From assembly GCF_025144995.1 (NCBI RefSeq), contig NZ_CP102250.1, positions 248,001-312,000 of the forward strand: a DNA stretch of 64,000 bases. The letters are read 5' to 3'. A program made the translations under genes and the position numbers. Origin of the DNA: Alistipes indistinctus YIT 12060. GTDB taxonomy: Bacteria > Bacteroidota > Bacteroidia > Bacteroidales > Rikenellaceae. Below, one piece after another: positions 8,860 through 17,061 of this stretch (positions within the stretch are counted from its first letter, which is position 1; the number at the start of each line of letters is the position of its first letter). Below the pieces are notes generated by a model. The model saw only the letters and a program-made list of their open reading frames with translations, was not told where the DNA came from and searched no databases.

Positions 8860-9195
8860 CTAGATACCATAACGCTGGTTCAGATACTCCAACGCCTTGA
8901 TTAATATTTTATCTTCCAGGTAGTTATTTCGATCGTTTTCGACCAAAATGTCCGGAATGCATCCGATGCCTTCCGGTGAGCTGCCGTCCGAAAGGGTTAT
9001 TTTCACGATGGAATAGTTGTATACCCAGCCAGCCGGTGAATACGACTGCAGGCTTTGAGGATAAGTGGCCGACTAACTTGTCCCGGTCTGAAATCTCATA
9101 ATGGGAAAGTCGGCGGACAACGGTGAATGCTCTTGTGGGGGACGATTGATTGAGACTTCGTAGGTTGTGTTTCTTTTGATGCGGATGAATACAAA
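8860..9195 (-). pseudogene. Remnant of an S41 (C-terminal processing) peptidase
   Basis: Read on the minus strand, this stretch ends with the tail typical of S41 peptidases: AGWVYNYSIVKITLSDG, then a GI-PDI-like segment (EGIGCIPDILVEN), an LEDKILIKALEYLNQ helix and a TAG stop at 8860-8862. The same frame is broken by a TAG at 9073-9075 and bounded by a TAA at 9196-9198, and the catalytic Ser/Lys region is missing. It is therefore a decayed C-terminal fragment filling the gap between the DJ-1 gene and the UroD-family gene. Family assignment rests on the tail only. Confidence 0.5.
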
Positions 9196-9197
9196 TT

Positions 9198-9227
9198 AAA
9201 AGCGGAACCGTTTACGGTTCCGCTTTT
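9198..9227 (-). terminator. Bidirectional-looking terminator after the UroD-family gene
   Basis: Perfect 13-bp stem AAAAGCGGAACCG / CGGTTCCGCTTTT with a 4-base loop, with T-rich flanks on both strands. It lies 22 bp beyond the stop of the minus-strand UroD-family gene. Confidence 0.85.
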
Positions 9228-9249
9228 AGTAGAATAATGCAAGCCGAGA

Positions 9250-10356
9250 TTAGTAAATCTGGCCGTACTTTTTGCACAGTTCGATGAACTTCTCGACGCG
9301 CTCGGGCTTTACGTCTGCCTGAATGATGTGGGCCGGAGCCACCATGTACCCGCCGCCTTTGCCAAGGATTTCGATGCGTTCCTTGATGTCGGCTTCGAGT
9401 TCTTCATCGGTGCCGTTCGGCATCAGGTACTGCTGGTCGATCGCACCCCAGAATGCGAACATATCGCCGTATTTATCCTTGACCTCCTGCGGAGAGTGCA
9501 ACGGAACTCCGGGCTGAACCGGGTTGAACACGTCAAAGCCGCACTCTTTGATCATCGGCATCAGTGTGCCTACGGCGCCGTCGCTGTGCAGAATCATTAC
9601 CAGATCCGGTTTTTTGGCCTTCAGCGTGTCAATCATCTTTTTGTAATACGGCAATAGCAGTTTGCGGAACATTTCCGGTGCGAAGAGCGTGCTGGTCTGC
9701 GATCCGAAGTCGTCACCCACCCAGATGGCATCCACACCGGCGTCGATCAGGCGCAGTGCGATCTGCGTCTGGAATTCCCCGCAGGCCGCGAAAAGCGGTT
9801 CGAGGTATTCGTCTTCCATGAACATGCTCATCAGGATCTTCTCGAACCCGGCAAGCTGGTGGGCCAGGGAGAAAAGAGTCACCTCGATGTCACCGATGAT
9901 GAAATAGTCGTCCTTGTATTTTTTTACCAAGGCTTCCGCGTCACGGTAACGGCCCGGAGCGTCGGGGTCGGGAAACTGGTAGTTTTTGATATCGGCTGCA
10001 GTCTGGGCATTGGCAAGCGGGTATTCCACCACTTCGACGTAGAGCGACCCCTGCTGCATACGCATCTTGTATTCGTTGAGCCAGGTTCCGTCTTCGCGTT
10101 TCTCGATTTTGAAATCGTCCGAAACCGATGCGCCGACAATTACGGTATCGCTGCCCATCGCCGTGCGGATTTCGTTACCGCTGATTCGGTAGGTAACGTC
10201 TTCATAAAGGTTGTCCGTAACATGAACCGGGATGTTCAGCTTTTTGCCGAAATAGTCCAGGTGCTGGCGGCACAGGTCGAACTCCACGGGTACACGGTCG
10301 GGTAGCCCTTCGATGCGGCGGAACGCTTTTAAAACTCTTTCTCTGCTAGTCATCAT
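9250..10356 (-). CDS. Uroporphyrinogen decarboxylase-family protein (corrinoid methyltransferase-like)
   Basis: TIM-barrel protein of 368 residues in the UroD/MtaA/CmuA superfamily. It begins MMTSRERVLKAFRR and has EFDLCRQHLDYFG, AIWVGDDFGSQ, the HSDG segment after LVMIL (position of the zinc-binding site of MtaA-type methyltransferases) and NPVQPG. Lack of a heme pathway around it suggests a methyl-transfer or demethylation role rather than heme synthesis; this is inference. The frame extends to an ATG at 10428, but a near-perfect promoter at 10426-10455 places the transcript start inside that extension, so the start at 10356 or 10353 is chosen. Confidence 0.85.
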   Translation of the reverse strand: MMTSRERVLKAFRRIEGLPDRVPVEFDLCRQHLDYFGKKLNIPVHVTDNLYEDVTYRISGNEIRTAMGSDTVIVGASVSDDFKIEKREDGTWLNEYKMRMQQGSLYVEVVEYPLANAQTAADIKNYQFPDPDAPGRYRDAEALVKKYKDDYFIIGDIEVTLFSLAHQLAGFEKILMSMFMEDEYLEPLFAACGEFQTQIALRLIDAGVDAIWVGDDFGSQTSTLFAPEMFRKLLLPYYKKMIDTLKAKKPDLVMILHSDGAVGTLMPMIKECGFDVFNPVQPGVPLHSPQEVKDKYGDMFAFWGAIDQQYLMPNGTDEELEADIKERIEILGKGGGYMVAPAHIIQADVKPERVEKFIELCKKYGQIY

Positions 10357-10392
10357 TAGTATGTTTTCAGGTTTGATTTGATCGTTCCTTGC

Positions 10393-10415
10393 AGCAGGTA
10401 CAGGCCATACCTGCT
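10393..10415 (-). repeat. 8-bp inverted repeat in the leader of the UroD-family gene
   Basis: AGCAGGTA and TACCTGCT separated by 7 bases, just downstream of the predicted start of transcription and about 37 bp before the start codon. Could be an operator or an RNA hairpin controlling the gene. Confidence 0.45.
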
Positions 10416-10425
10416 TTGTGGTTAA

Positions 10426-10455
10426 CAAAGATAAAAATTTTTATTTGTACCGCAA
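10426..10455 (-). promoter_or_regulatory. Promoter of the UroD-family gene
   Basis: Minus strand TTG (10455-10453), 19-bp spacer, TATCTTTG (10433-10426). This matches the Bacteroidota -33/-7 consensus with ideal spacing and sets the start of the downstream gene at 10356/10353. Confidence 0.75.
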
Positions 10456-10475
10456 TCGGGACGTATGCTTTTTGG

Positions 10476-10483
10476 TATCTTTG
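10476..10483 (+). promoter_or_regulatory. -7 box before the TSCPD gene
   Basis: TATCTTTG on the plus strand, 23 bp before the ATG at 10507. No TTG at the ideal distance upstream. It supports the shorter start for the TSCPD protein and makes the 10426-10483 region a divergent promoter pair. Confidence 0.5.
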
Positions 10484-10506
10484 GGACACTATTGTCCCCG
10501 AACGTT

Positions 10507-10758
10507 ATGGATAAAATTATTGAATACACGCCCGAAGGGGTATGTTCGCGCCGGATTGAAGTGTATGTTGACGGCAGCAGGATCCGGAAGGTCTCTTTTG
10601 CCGGAGGATGTCACGGCAATACCCAGGGAATTGCCGCCTTACTGGAAGGAATGGAAATAGAAGAGGCGATCAGGCGTCTGGAAGGGATCGACTGCAAAGG
10701 GAAAGGAACCTCGTGTCCGGACCAATTGGCCCGGGCGTTGCGTCAACTGAGCGAGTAA
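10507..10758 (+). CDS. TSCPD domain-containing protein (TIGR03905-type)
   Basis: Small protein of 83 residues consisting of one TSCPD domain, the module also found at the C-terminus of some ribonucleotide reductases. It shows VCSRRIEVYVDGSRI, the GGCHGNTQGI core, and the Cys pair in DCKGKGTSCPDQLA that gives the domain its name. Its function is unknown; a metal- or nucleotide-binding role is guessed. The start at 10507 (MDKIIEYTPEGV) is preferred because longer starts precede the -7 box at 10476. Its last 16 bases overlap the convergent FeoB-associated gene on the other strand. Confidence 0.88.
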   Translation: MDKIIEYTPEGVCSRRIEVYVDGSRIRKVSFAGGCHGNTQGIAALLEGMEIEEAIRRLEGIDCKGKGTSCPDQLARALRQLSE

Positions 10759-10982
10759 TGTTTTTTGTGCGGAACGTGCGTCCGGTTTCGCCGCTGCTTG
10801 CGTGAAAAGCTTTTGTCGCTGCATCCGGGGCACTCCGCCTCTTCGGCACACGCCTGGCAAGCCGTGTAAAGCGGGCAGCCGGAACATTTGCCGTCCGGAG
10901 TAGCTTTAAATCGCCTGTAGATCATGATGGCAGCCCAGATGACGCAGACTCCGACGATAATATATACGATAAGATCCTGCAT
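10743..10982 (-). CDS. FeoB-associated Cys-rich membrane protein
   Basis: Small protein of 79 residues with one N-terminal membrane helix (VYIIVGVCVIWAAIMIYRRF, about residues 6-25) followed by a cysteine cluster C-x2-C-x5-C-x2-C (CSGCPLYTACQAC) and CPGC, typical of the FeoB_associated family. It follows feoAB by 18 bp on the same strand, so it is the last gene of that operon. The cluster probably handles ferrous iron at the membrane or acts with FeoB, by family association; no catalytic role is known to be established. The C-terminal tail is basic and His-containing. Confidence 0.9.
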   Translation of the reverse strand: MQDLIVYIIVGVCVIWAAIMIYRRFKATPDGKCSGCPLYTACQACAEEAECPGCSDKSFSRKQRRNRTHVPHKKHYSLS

Positions 10983-11000
10983 GGCTATTTGATTTCCGGG

Positions 11001-13526
11001 TCAGAACAAACCTCCGACCTGATACACGATAAACGACATAAGCCATGCCAAACCCGTCGTGTAGAAAAGCGTAAAGGCGGCCCATGACCGTCCGGCCTCT
11101 TTGCGGATAGCCGTAATAGCTGCAATACAAGGGAAATAGAGCAGGATAAAGATCATCATCGAGTAGGCTACCAACGGGGTGTAGACCTTTTCCCCGGCAC
11201 GGTCTCCCTGCGTGTATACCTGTTCCTGTAATTTTTCAGTCAATGTTATCTCATTATCGCCGGCATCGGTCAGTACGGCCATCGTGCTGACGACTATCTC
11301 CTTGGCGGCTAGTCCGCTGACCAGGCTGACGCCGATCTGCCAATCGAAACCCAACGGTCGTATTGCCGGTTCGATCGCTTTCCCGATCCGGCCGATATAA
11401 GATTGCTCCTGCTGTTGGGCCGGCGTGAGCGAACCGTCTCCGGTCGGGTAATGGCTCAGTGCCCATACAATCACCGAAGCGACCAGAATAATTGTTCCCA
11501 TCTTGCGCAGGTATTGCACGCCCTTACTCCACATGTGGCGCACGACGCTGCGGGTCGTCGGAATCCGGTACGGCGGCAATTCCATGACGAAGGGTGCCTC
11601 GTCCCTGCGGAAAAAGACCCGCTTGAACAGGATGGAAGAGAGGATCGCGATCAGGATGCCGAACAGGTAGACCGACAACAGTACCAACCCTTGATTTTTA
11701 GGAAAAAATGCAGAAATCAGCAGGACGTATACCGGCAGCCGTGCGCTACAGGACATGAACGGGATAATCAGCATCGTCAGGATGCGGTCCTTGCGGCTTT
11801 CGAGCGTGCGGGTGGCCATGATCGCCGGGACGTTGCATCCGAAGCCCATCAGCAGCGGAATGAACGACTTGCCGTGCAGTCCGATCTTATGCATCAGCTT
11901 ATCCATGATGAAGGCCGCGCGTGCCATATAGCCCGTATCTTCCATCAGCGAAATGAAGAAGAACAGGATCAGGATGTTGGGCAGAAAGACGATCACTCCC
12001 CCTACTCCGCTGATGATGCCGTCGACGATCAGGTTGCGCAGCGATCCTTTGGCCATTAAATTCGTAACCGTATCACTCAGCCAGCTCACGCCGCTCTCGA
12101 TCCATCCGGCGGGGATGGCCCCGAGCGTGAAGGTGGCCTGGAACATCACCCACATCAATAGCAGGAAAACCGGCAGTCCCCAGATCTTATCCGTCATGAT
12201 GCGGTCGATCCGTCCCGTCCGCGCATGTTTATCGTGTGTCTCGCCCTGGTAGGTTTCTTCTAACGCTCCGACGATGAAGCCGTACTTGGCGTCGGCGATC
12301 GCCGACTCGGGATTCTCGCCGAACCGTTTTTCGAGCTTCTGTTTCAGCAGCGCTTGCGTTTTGGTGATGTCGTTGAAGTTCGCACATTTTTCAAGCAATT
12401 TGAACGAACTTTGGTCGCCTTCGAGCAGTTTGATCGCGAGATAACGAGATGAATAGAGGGCAACGATGTCGCTGTTTTCCCAGATTTTATTTTGGAGGAT
12501 GCCGATCGCTTCTTCGAGGTCCGTGCCGTAATTGATATGGATATGCCGTACGGTCGGCTCTTTGTCCTCGAATACTTTGGCTACGGTATCGAACAGCCGG
12601 CGGATGCCGGTTCCCTGCGAAGCGACCGTCGGAACGATCGGAATGCCCAGCATGCGGCCCAGGTGTTCGTAATCGAGCCGTGCGCCGGTTTGTTCCATCT
12701 CATCGTACATGTTCAGGGCGATGACCACCTTGATGTCCATGTCGATAAGCTGCGTGGTGAGGAACAGGTTGCGTTCCAGGTTGGTCGCATCGACGACGTT
12801 GATCACCACGTCCGGCATTTCGCGCAGGATGTGGGTGCGAACATACAACTCTTCGGGCGTATATTCGGTGATGGAATAGGTGCCGGGCAGGTCGACCAGG
12901 TTGAATGTGTAGTGTCCTTGGTGGAAGCGGGCCGTTTTGGCATCGACCGTAACCCCGCTGTAGTTCCCTACCCGTTCATGCGATCCGGAAGCGAGGTTGA
13001 ACAGCGAGGTTTTGCCGCTGTTGGGGTTGCCGACCAGGGCTACGTTGATTACCTGGTTGCCGCTGCGGATTGCGCCCGGCCATTCGTGAGAGGTATGTGC
13101 AGCTCTCTTTGCATCGTGGCTGTGGTGGTGCGGCGGTTTGCGGCCGAACAGGTGCCGCCATACTTTGGAGTGACGTTTGCGATTATGCTGATGATGCGAA
13201 CGGTGGTGCTTGAAGTCGTCCAGGCTATCCGTTTCGAGTTTCAGTTTCGGTAATTCGGAGATCGGCATCACTTCAATCAGTTCCGCTTCGCTGTGGCGCA
13301 GCGCAATGCGGTAACCCATGATCTCGTATTCGACCGGATCCTGCAACGGGGCATTCTTGATTACTTTGACGATTTTACCCCGGATGAAGCCCATTTCGGT
13401 AATCCGGTTACGGAACGAGCCGTGGCCGAACACTTTGGTGATCAGCCCTACTTCCGAAGTTTTCAACGCTGAGAGGCGCAGATGCCGGACCGGAACACTT
13501 TCTTCTGATGTGGGATGGTTTTGCAT
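11001..13526 (-). CDS. feoB: Ferrous iron transporter, FeoA-FeoB fusion
   Basis: Inner-membrane Fe(II) importer of about 841 residues. An N-terminal FeoA/SH3-like domain spans roughly 15-88 (GHGSFRNRITEMGF), then a His-rich linker (106-147, with HHRSHHQHNRKRH and HHHSH), then the FeoB GTPase with G1 GNPNSGKTSLF at about 166, G3 DLPG and G4 NMYD. The C-terminal half holds the two gate motifs with membrane helices (MGFGCNVPA and SCSARLPVY). FeoA is a separate protein in enterobacteria but is often fused in Bacteroidota. The start at 13526 is chosen because a TATCTTTG box overlaps the longer ATG at 13547. Downstream lies the FeoB-associated gene. Confidence 0.95.
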   Translation of the reverse strand: MQNHPTSEESVPVRHLRLSALKTSEVGLITKVFGHGSFRNRITEMGFIRGKIVKVIKNAPLQDPVEYEIMGYRIALRHSEAELIEVMPISELPKLKLETDSLDDFKHHRSHHQHNRKRHSKVWRHLFGRKPPHHHSHDAKRAAHTSHEWPGAIRSGNQVINVALVGNPNSGKTSLFNLASGSHERVGNYSGVTVDAKTARFHQGHYTFNLVDLPGTYSITEYTPEELYVRTHILREMPDVVINVVDATNLERNLFLTTQLIDMDIKVVIALNMYDEMEQTGARLDYEHLGRMLGIPIVPTVASQGTGIRRLFDTVAKVFEDKEPTVRHIHINYGTDLEEAIGILQNKIWENSDIVALYSSRYLAIKLLEGDQSSFKLLEKCANFNDITKTQALLKQKLEKRFGENPESAIADAKYGFIVGALEETYQGETHDKHARTGRIDRIMTDKIWGLPVFLLLMWVMFQATFTLGAIPAGWIESGVSWLSDTVTNLMAKGSLRNLIVDGIISGVGGVIVFLPNILILFFFISLMEDTGYMARAAFIMDKLMHKIGLHGKSFIPLLMGFGCNVPAIMATRTLESRKDRILTMLIIPFMSCSARLPVYVLLISAFFPKNQGLVLLSVYLFGILIAILSSILFKRVFFRRDEAPFVMELPPYRIPTTRSVVRHMWSKGVQYLRKMGTIILVASVIVWALSHYPTGDGSLTPAQQQEQSYIGRIGKAIEPAIRPLGFDWQIGVSLVSGLAAKEIVVSTMAVLTDAGDNEITLTEKLQEQVYTQGDRAGEKVYTPLVAYSMMIFILLYFPCIAAITAIRKEAGRSWAAFTLFYTTGLAWLMSFIVYQVGGLF

Positions 13527-13544
13527 ATACAACGAAACAACGTA

Positions 13545-13552
13545 CAAAGATA
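13545..13552 (-). promoter_or_regulatory. -7 box of feoAB
   Basis: Minus-strand TATCTTTG, 19 bp before the ATG at 13526. No ideal -33 element. No convincing Fur-like dyad was recognised nearby. Confidence 0.5.
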
Positions 13553-13670
13553 TAAATATCCTGTTAGGTTTCGGATCATTGTTCCGGCGAAAATGGAATG
13601 CATTGCCTCTATTTTAAAATAATTCGGAGAGGAGAGGATGCGGAATAGAGCCAAAATCACTTTATTACAT

Positions 13671-13678
13671 TAATTTTG
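13671..13678 (+). promoter_or_regulatory. -7 box of the TonB-dependent receptor
   Basis: TAATTTTG on the plus strand, 19 bp before the first ATG at 13697. Together with 13545-13552 it forms a divergent feoAB / receptor promoter region. Confidence 0.5.
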
Positions 13679-13696
13679 CTGCGAAATAAATCGGTT

Positions 13697-16135
13697 ATGA
13701 TGGGTTTGTGGAAATATTACTGGATGTTGTTGCTGGCGGTTCCGATAGCGGGCTATTCGCAGGCGGTACGTCCGGTTTCCTCGGGGATCGTCCGGGGCGA
13801 GGTGAAGGATAAGAACAGCGGACTGCCCCTGACGGGAGCGTTGGTGCTGGTTGTGAACGATACGTTGCGGCAGCAGACCGGCACGGACGGTCGTTATGAA
13901 ATCAAAGGGGTTCCGACGGGATACAATACGCTGTACGTGGATGCCGAAGGCTATTCCGGAGTCCTGACAGAGTCGTTCTTGGTGACGACTTCCGCGCCGA
14001 CATTGGTGAATGTGGAGCTGGAAAAGCGGATGGTGACCGTCGGCGAGGTGGTCGTCAGTGCGTCGCCGTTCCGGCCCACGACCGAGTCGCCCGTTTCCAT
14101 GCGCCGCATCGGGACCGAGGAGATCGACCTGACTCCCGGTGCGAACCGCGATATCTCCAAAGTGGTGCAATCTGCCCCGGGCGTGCTGTCGGTGCCGACG
14201 GCCAACCGTAACGATGTTCTGGTACGCGGCGGTGGCGCCAATGAAAACCGTTATTACCTCGACGGGATCGAGATACCGGTCTTGAACCACTTTGCCGTGC
14301 AGGGCGGTTCGGGCGGCAATGCATCGCTGGTCAATCCAGAGTTGCTCAAATCCGTCAACTTTTATACGGGGGCTTTCCCGGCCCAGTTTTCGAACGGGCT
14401 CAGTTCGGTGATGGATATGCAGATGCGGTCGGGTAATCCCGACCGGTTTCACGGCAAACTGATCCTGGGTGCTTCGGATGTGGGACTGAATGTCGATACT
14501 CCCATATCGTCCAATGGTAAAACCACCCTGACCGGGTCGTTTCGGCGCAGCTATCTTCAAATGCTCTTCAAAGTGTTGAAACTGCCGTTTCTGCCGACTT
14601 ACAACGATTATCAGTTTAAAGTAAATTCGAAGCTGTCCGACCGGGATGAGTTGTATGTCATCGGATTGGGATCATTTGACAAAAACCGGTTGAACCTGTC
14701 GATGAAGGATCCCGAGGAGGACCGGAAATATATCCTGGGGTATCTGCCCGAAAATAACCAGATCAGTTATGTTTTCGGAGCGGGTTATCTGCATTCGTTT
14801 ACGGGGGGGCGTCTGCAAGTTACGGCCAGCCGCGATTACCTCAAAAATCAACTTTGCAAGTATGAGAATAATGACGAAGCTTTGCCTAAAACGCTCGATA
14901 TCGACAGCCGGGAAGGAAATTACCGGGTCCGGGCGGCTGTGAGTCTGTGGGATTTGAACGGTTTCCGACTGCAAGCCGGGGTTGGAGGCGGTACAGGATC
15001 GTACCGGAATGAAACCTTTCGGCAGGTGTATACGGCAGAAGGTTCGCAGGAGGATCGTTCGTCAAGCCGTTTCACGGTCGGGCGGTATGAATTTTTTGCT
15101 ACGCTAAGTCGTGATTTTTTCCGGGAACGGTTATCCGTCCTGGCGGGCCTGCGTGCGGACGGAATGACCTATTCCGATCTGACTTCGAACCCTTTCAGGC
15201 AGCTCTCCCCGCGTGTGAGCCTCTCTTATAAACTTTTCCGCAAATGGAGGCTGAGCGCTTCGGTGGCCCGTTATCATCAGGAACCGTCGTACACGACGAT
15301 GGGATACAACGGCAATTTGATTCCCGGTTATAATCAGAAGGAAGGATTGCGTTACATGGCGGTAAACCAGTATATCGCCGGGGTCAACTTCTCGCCTACC
15401 CCACAGTCCGATTTCAAGTTGGAGGGCTTTTACAAGCAGTATTCCCGGCTGCCGGTGTCGCTGCTCGATTCACTGCCTGTCTCTACCGGCGATTTTGCCG
15501 ACTATATCGTCGGGGATGTCCCGGCCAAATCGGTCGGCAAGGGACGCGCTTACGGCGGGGAATTTTCCTATCGCAACCTGAACCTGTATAATACAGTAGT
15601 GAATCTGGCTTATACGTTCTTTGTTTCACAGGTCAATAAGATGGACGGGGAGTTGCGTCCGACTTCGCATTATCTTTCGTCGAGCTGGAATGTGGGACAT
15701 ATTTTCAATGTGTCGGCGATCCATAAATTCGGTGCCAACTGGACGGTCGGCGCCAAGTGGTATCTTTCCGGCGGCGTGCCTTATACCCCTTACGACGAAA
15801 CCCTTTCGTCGTTTACGTCGGCCTGGGATGCCCGCCGGCGTCCCTATCCCGACAATACGCGCTACAACGGCATGAAGATGCCCGTTTATCACCAGCTCGA
15901 TCTTCGGATCGATAAAGTGTGGTATTTCAATAAATGGCGGCTCGGTTTCTATCTCGATATCCAAAATCTGTACAATTACAAAGCGGCCGGACAGGAGATT
16001 CTGATGCCTGAAATCGGCGCCGACGGCCAGTATGTGCCCGATCCCAATAAGCCGGGGTACTATAAAATGCAGCACATTGCGCACGATATTGGCGGAACGA
16101 TCCTGCCGACGCTCGGCATTACCATAGAGATGTAG
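13697..16135 (+). CDS. TonB-dependent outer-membrane receptor
   Basis: Outer-membrane receptor of about 812 residues. A signal peptide (YYWMLLLAVPIAGYSQA) is followed by a carboxypeptidase-regulatory-like beta domain (about 30-115, IVRGEVKDKNSGLPLTGA), a plug domain (about 125-240, VLVRGGGANENRYYLDGIEI and LLKSVNFYTGAFPAQF) and a 22-strand-type barrel to the C-terminus, ending in LGITIEM. No SusD-like partner follows, so it is not a typical polysaccharide system. It diverges from feoAB across 170 bp, which suggests iron, heme or siderophore uptake, but ligand specificity cannot be read. A decayed copy of its 3' end lies at 16962-17059. Confidence 0.9.
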   Translation: MMGLWKYYWMLLLAVPIAGYSQAVRPVSSGIVRGEVKDKNSGLPLTGALVLVVNDTLRQQTGTDGRYEIKGVPTGYNTLYVDAEGYSGVLTESFLVTTSAPTLVNVELEKRMVTVGEVVVSASPFRPTTESPVSMRRIGTEEIDLTPGANRDISKVVQSAPGVLSVPTANRNDVLVRGGGANENRYYLDGIEIPVLNHFAVQGGSGGNASLVNPELLKSVNFYTGAFPAQFSNGLSSVMDMQMRSGNPDRFHGKLILGASDVGLNVDTPISSNGKTTLTGSFRRSYLQMLFKVLKLPFLPTYNDYQFKVNSKLSDRDELYVIGLGSFDKNRLNLSMKDPEEDRKYILGYLPENNQISYVFGAGYLHSFTGGRLQVTASRDYLKNQLCKYENNDEALPKTLDIDSREGNYRVRAAVSLWDLNGFRLQAGVGGGTGSYRNETFRQVYTAEGSQEDRSSSRFTVGRYEFFATLSRDFFRERLSVLAGLRADGMTYSDLTSNPFRQLSPRVSLSYKLFRKWRLSASVARYHQEPSYTTMGYNGNLIPGYNQKEGLRYMAVNQYIAGVNFSPTPQSDFKLEGFYKQYSRLPVSLLDSLPVSTGDFADYIVGDVPAKSVGKGRAYGGEFSYRNLNLYNTVVNLAYTFFVSQVNKMDGELRPTSHYLSSSWNVGHIFNVSAIHKFGANWTVGAKWYLSGGVPYTPYDETLSSFTSAWDARRRPYPDNTRYNGMKMPVYHQLDLRIDKVWYFNKWRLGFYLDIQNLYNYKAAGQEILMPEIGADGQYVPDPNKPGYYKMQHIAHDIGGTILPTLGITIEM

Positions 16136-16307
16136 GCCCGATATGCATTCCGATTCCGGGAGTGTTTGCGGCGAGATCGTCTGTGCGAGTTTTTGAGTAC
16201 AGCCATTGCAGGAGTTTCAGTATGAGCTGCGGGGATAAGTTCACTTGATTTTAGCCCCGTCTGCCGATGGCCGGTTTACGGTTGCACACGGACGGGAATA
16301 AATAAAA

Positions 16308-16333
16308 AATGAGAGGTACTGGGGCCTCTCATT
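16308..16333 (-). terminator. Terminator after the small secreted protein gene
   Basis: Stem AATGAGAGG / CCTCTCATT (9 bp) with an 8-base loop; on the minus strand it is followed by a T-rich run, so it serves the gene ending at 16358. Confidence 0.75.
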
Positions 16334-16357
16334 AGTGTGTAATAATGTGGTGTCTTA

Positions 16358-16741
16358 TTAATAAATCTTGTTCACATACACCCGCCCGACATAAATAGTG
16401 CCTGAGTTGATGTATACGTCGATATATCCCCAGCAGTTATCGGGATTGTCGGCCATATTGGTCAATGTGATGGCCGATCCGGTTCCGGATGGCTGCACGT
16501 CGAAATTGAATGGTTGGGCATCGAGCGACCAATCGGTGTCGCGGCTTACTTCCCATCCGTTCTTTAAAATGTAGACCGTTTCGGAAGCACCGTATTCCGG
16601 CAAAATAACCAGATTTGAACTCATTTTGTACACGTCAGCCTTGGCTTGCAGTGCTTCTGTCGTTGATGCATTTGCAGGCGTTACGCAATAAGCTGCCACA
16701 GCCGCACCGGTGAGGGCCACTAAAAGAAATAATTTCTTCAT
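16358..16741 (-). CDS. Small secreted protein of unknown function
   Basis: Protein of 127 residues from the ATG at 16741 (MKKLFLLVALTGAAVAAYC), which starts a clear signal peptide likely cleaved near ASA/ANA around residue 25. The mature part has no family recognised; it is rich in aromatic and beta-forming residues, with ETVYILKNGWEVSRDTD and a C-terminal GTIYVGRVYVNKIY that looks like a beta strand hairpin. The longer frame to 16804 adds residues before the signal peptide and is unlikely. The gene is opposite to the TonB receptor and lies between the receptor and a broken copy of the receptor's 3' end. Function unknown. Confidence 0.75.
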   Translation of the reverse strand: MKKLFLLVALTGAAVAAYCVTPANASTTEALQAKADVYKMSSNLVILPEYGASETVYILKNGWEVSRDTDWSLDAQPFNFDVQPSGTGSAITLTNMADNPDNCWGYIDVYINSGTIYVGRVYVNKIY

Positions 16742-16961
16742 GATAAAATTAGGTTTAAGTAATGAAATAGGTTTGGAATAAATGGTATTACAATATAATA
16801 ACAATAATTTATTGTATAAATAGTGAAAACGGCGTGAAGATGACAGGAAAAGGCTGAATTTGTATGCTCTTTTTGCTTTATCCGCGCAAACAGGCAGAGC
16901 AGCCGGAGTGTGGATGGAAACCGAGGGCTGGCTGCGGATTTTGATAATACCCGTTTTGATA

Positions 16962-17059
16962 GTACCCGATCCCGATAACCGGGCACTATAAAATGCAGCA
17001 CATTGTGCACGATGTCGGCGGAATCATCCTGCCGACGCAGGGGATTACAATAGAGATGT
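16962..17059 (+). pseudogene. Decayed duplicate of the TonB receptor 3' end
   Basis: About 98 bp nearly identical to the last part of the receptor gene (compare 16035-16134). The copy has a 2-base deletion that shifts the frame and the stop codon is replaced (TAG to TGT). It ends 3 bp before the stop of the convergent hybrid kinase. The 16742-16961 stretch before it shows no gene. Confidence 0.8.
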
Positions 17060-17061
17060 GT

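Noticed and set aside
13527-13547. Longer start of feoAB at 13547
   Set aside because: Overlaps the -7 box, so it would be upstream of the transcript start.
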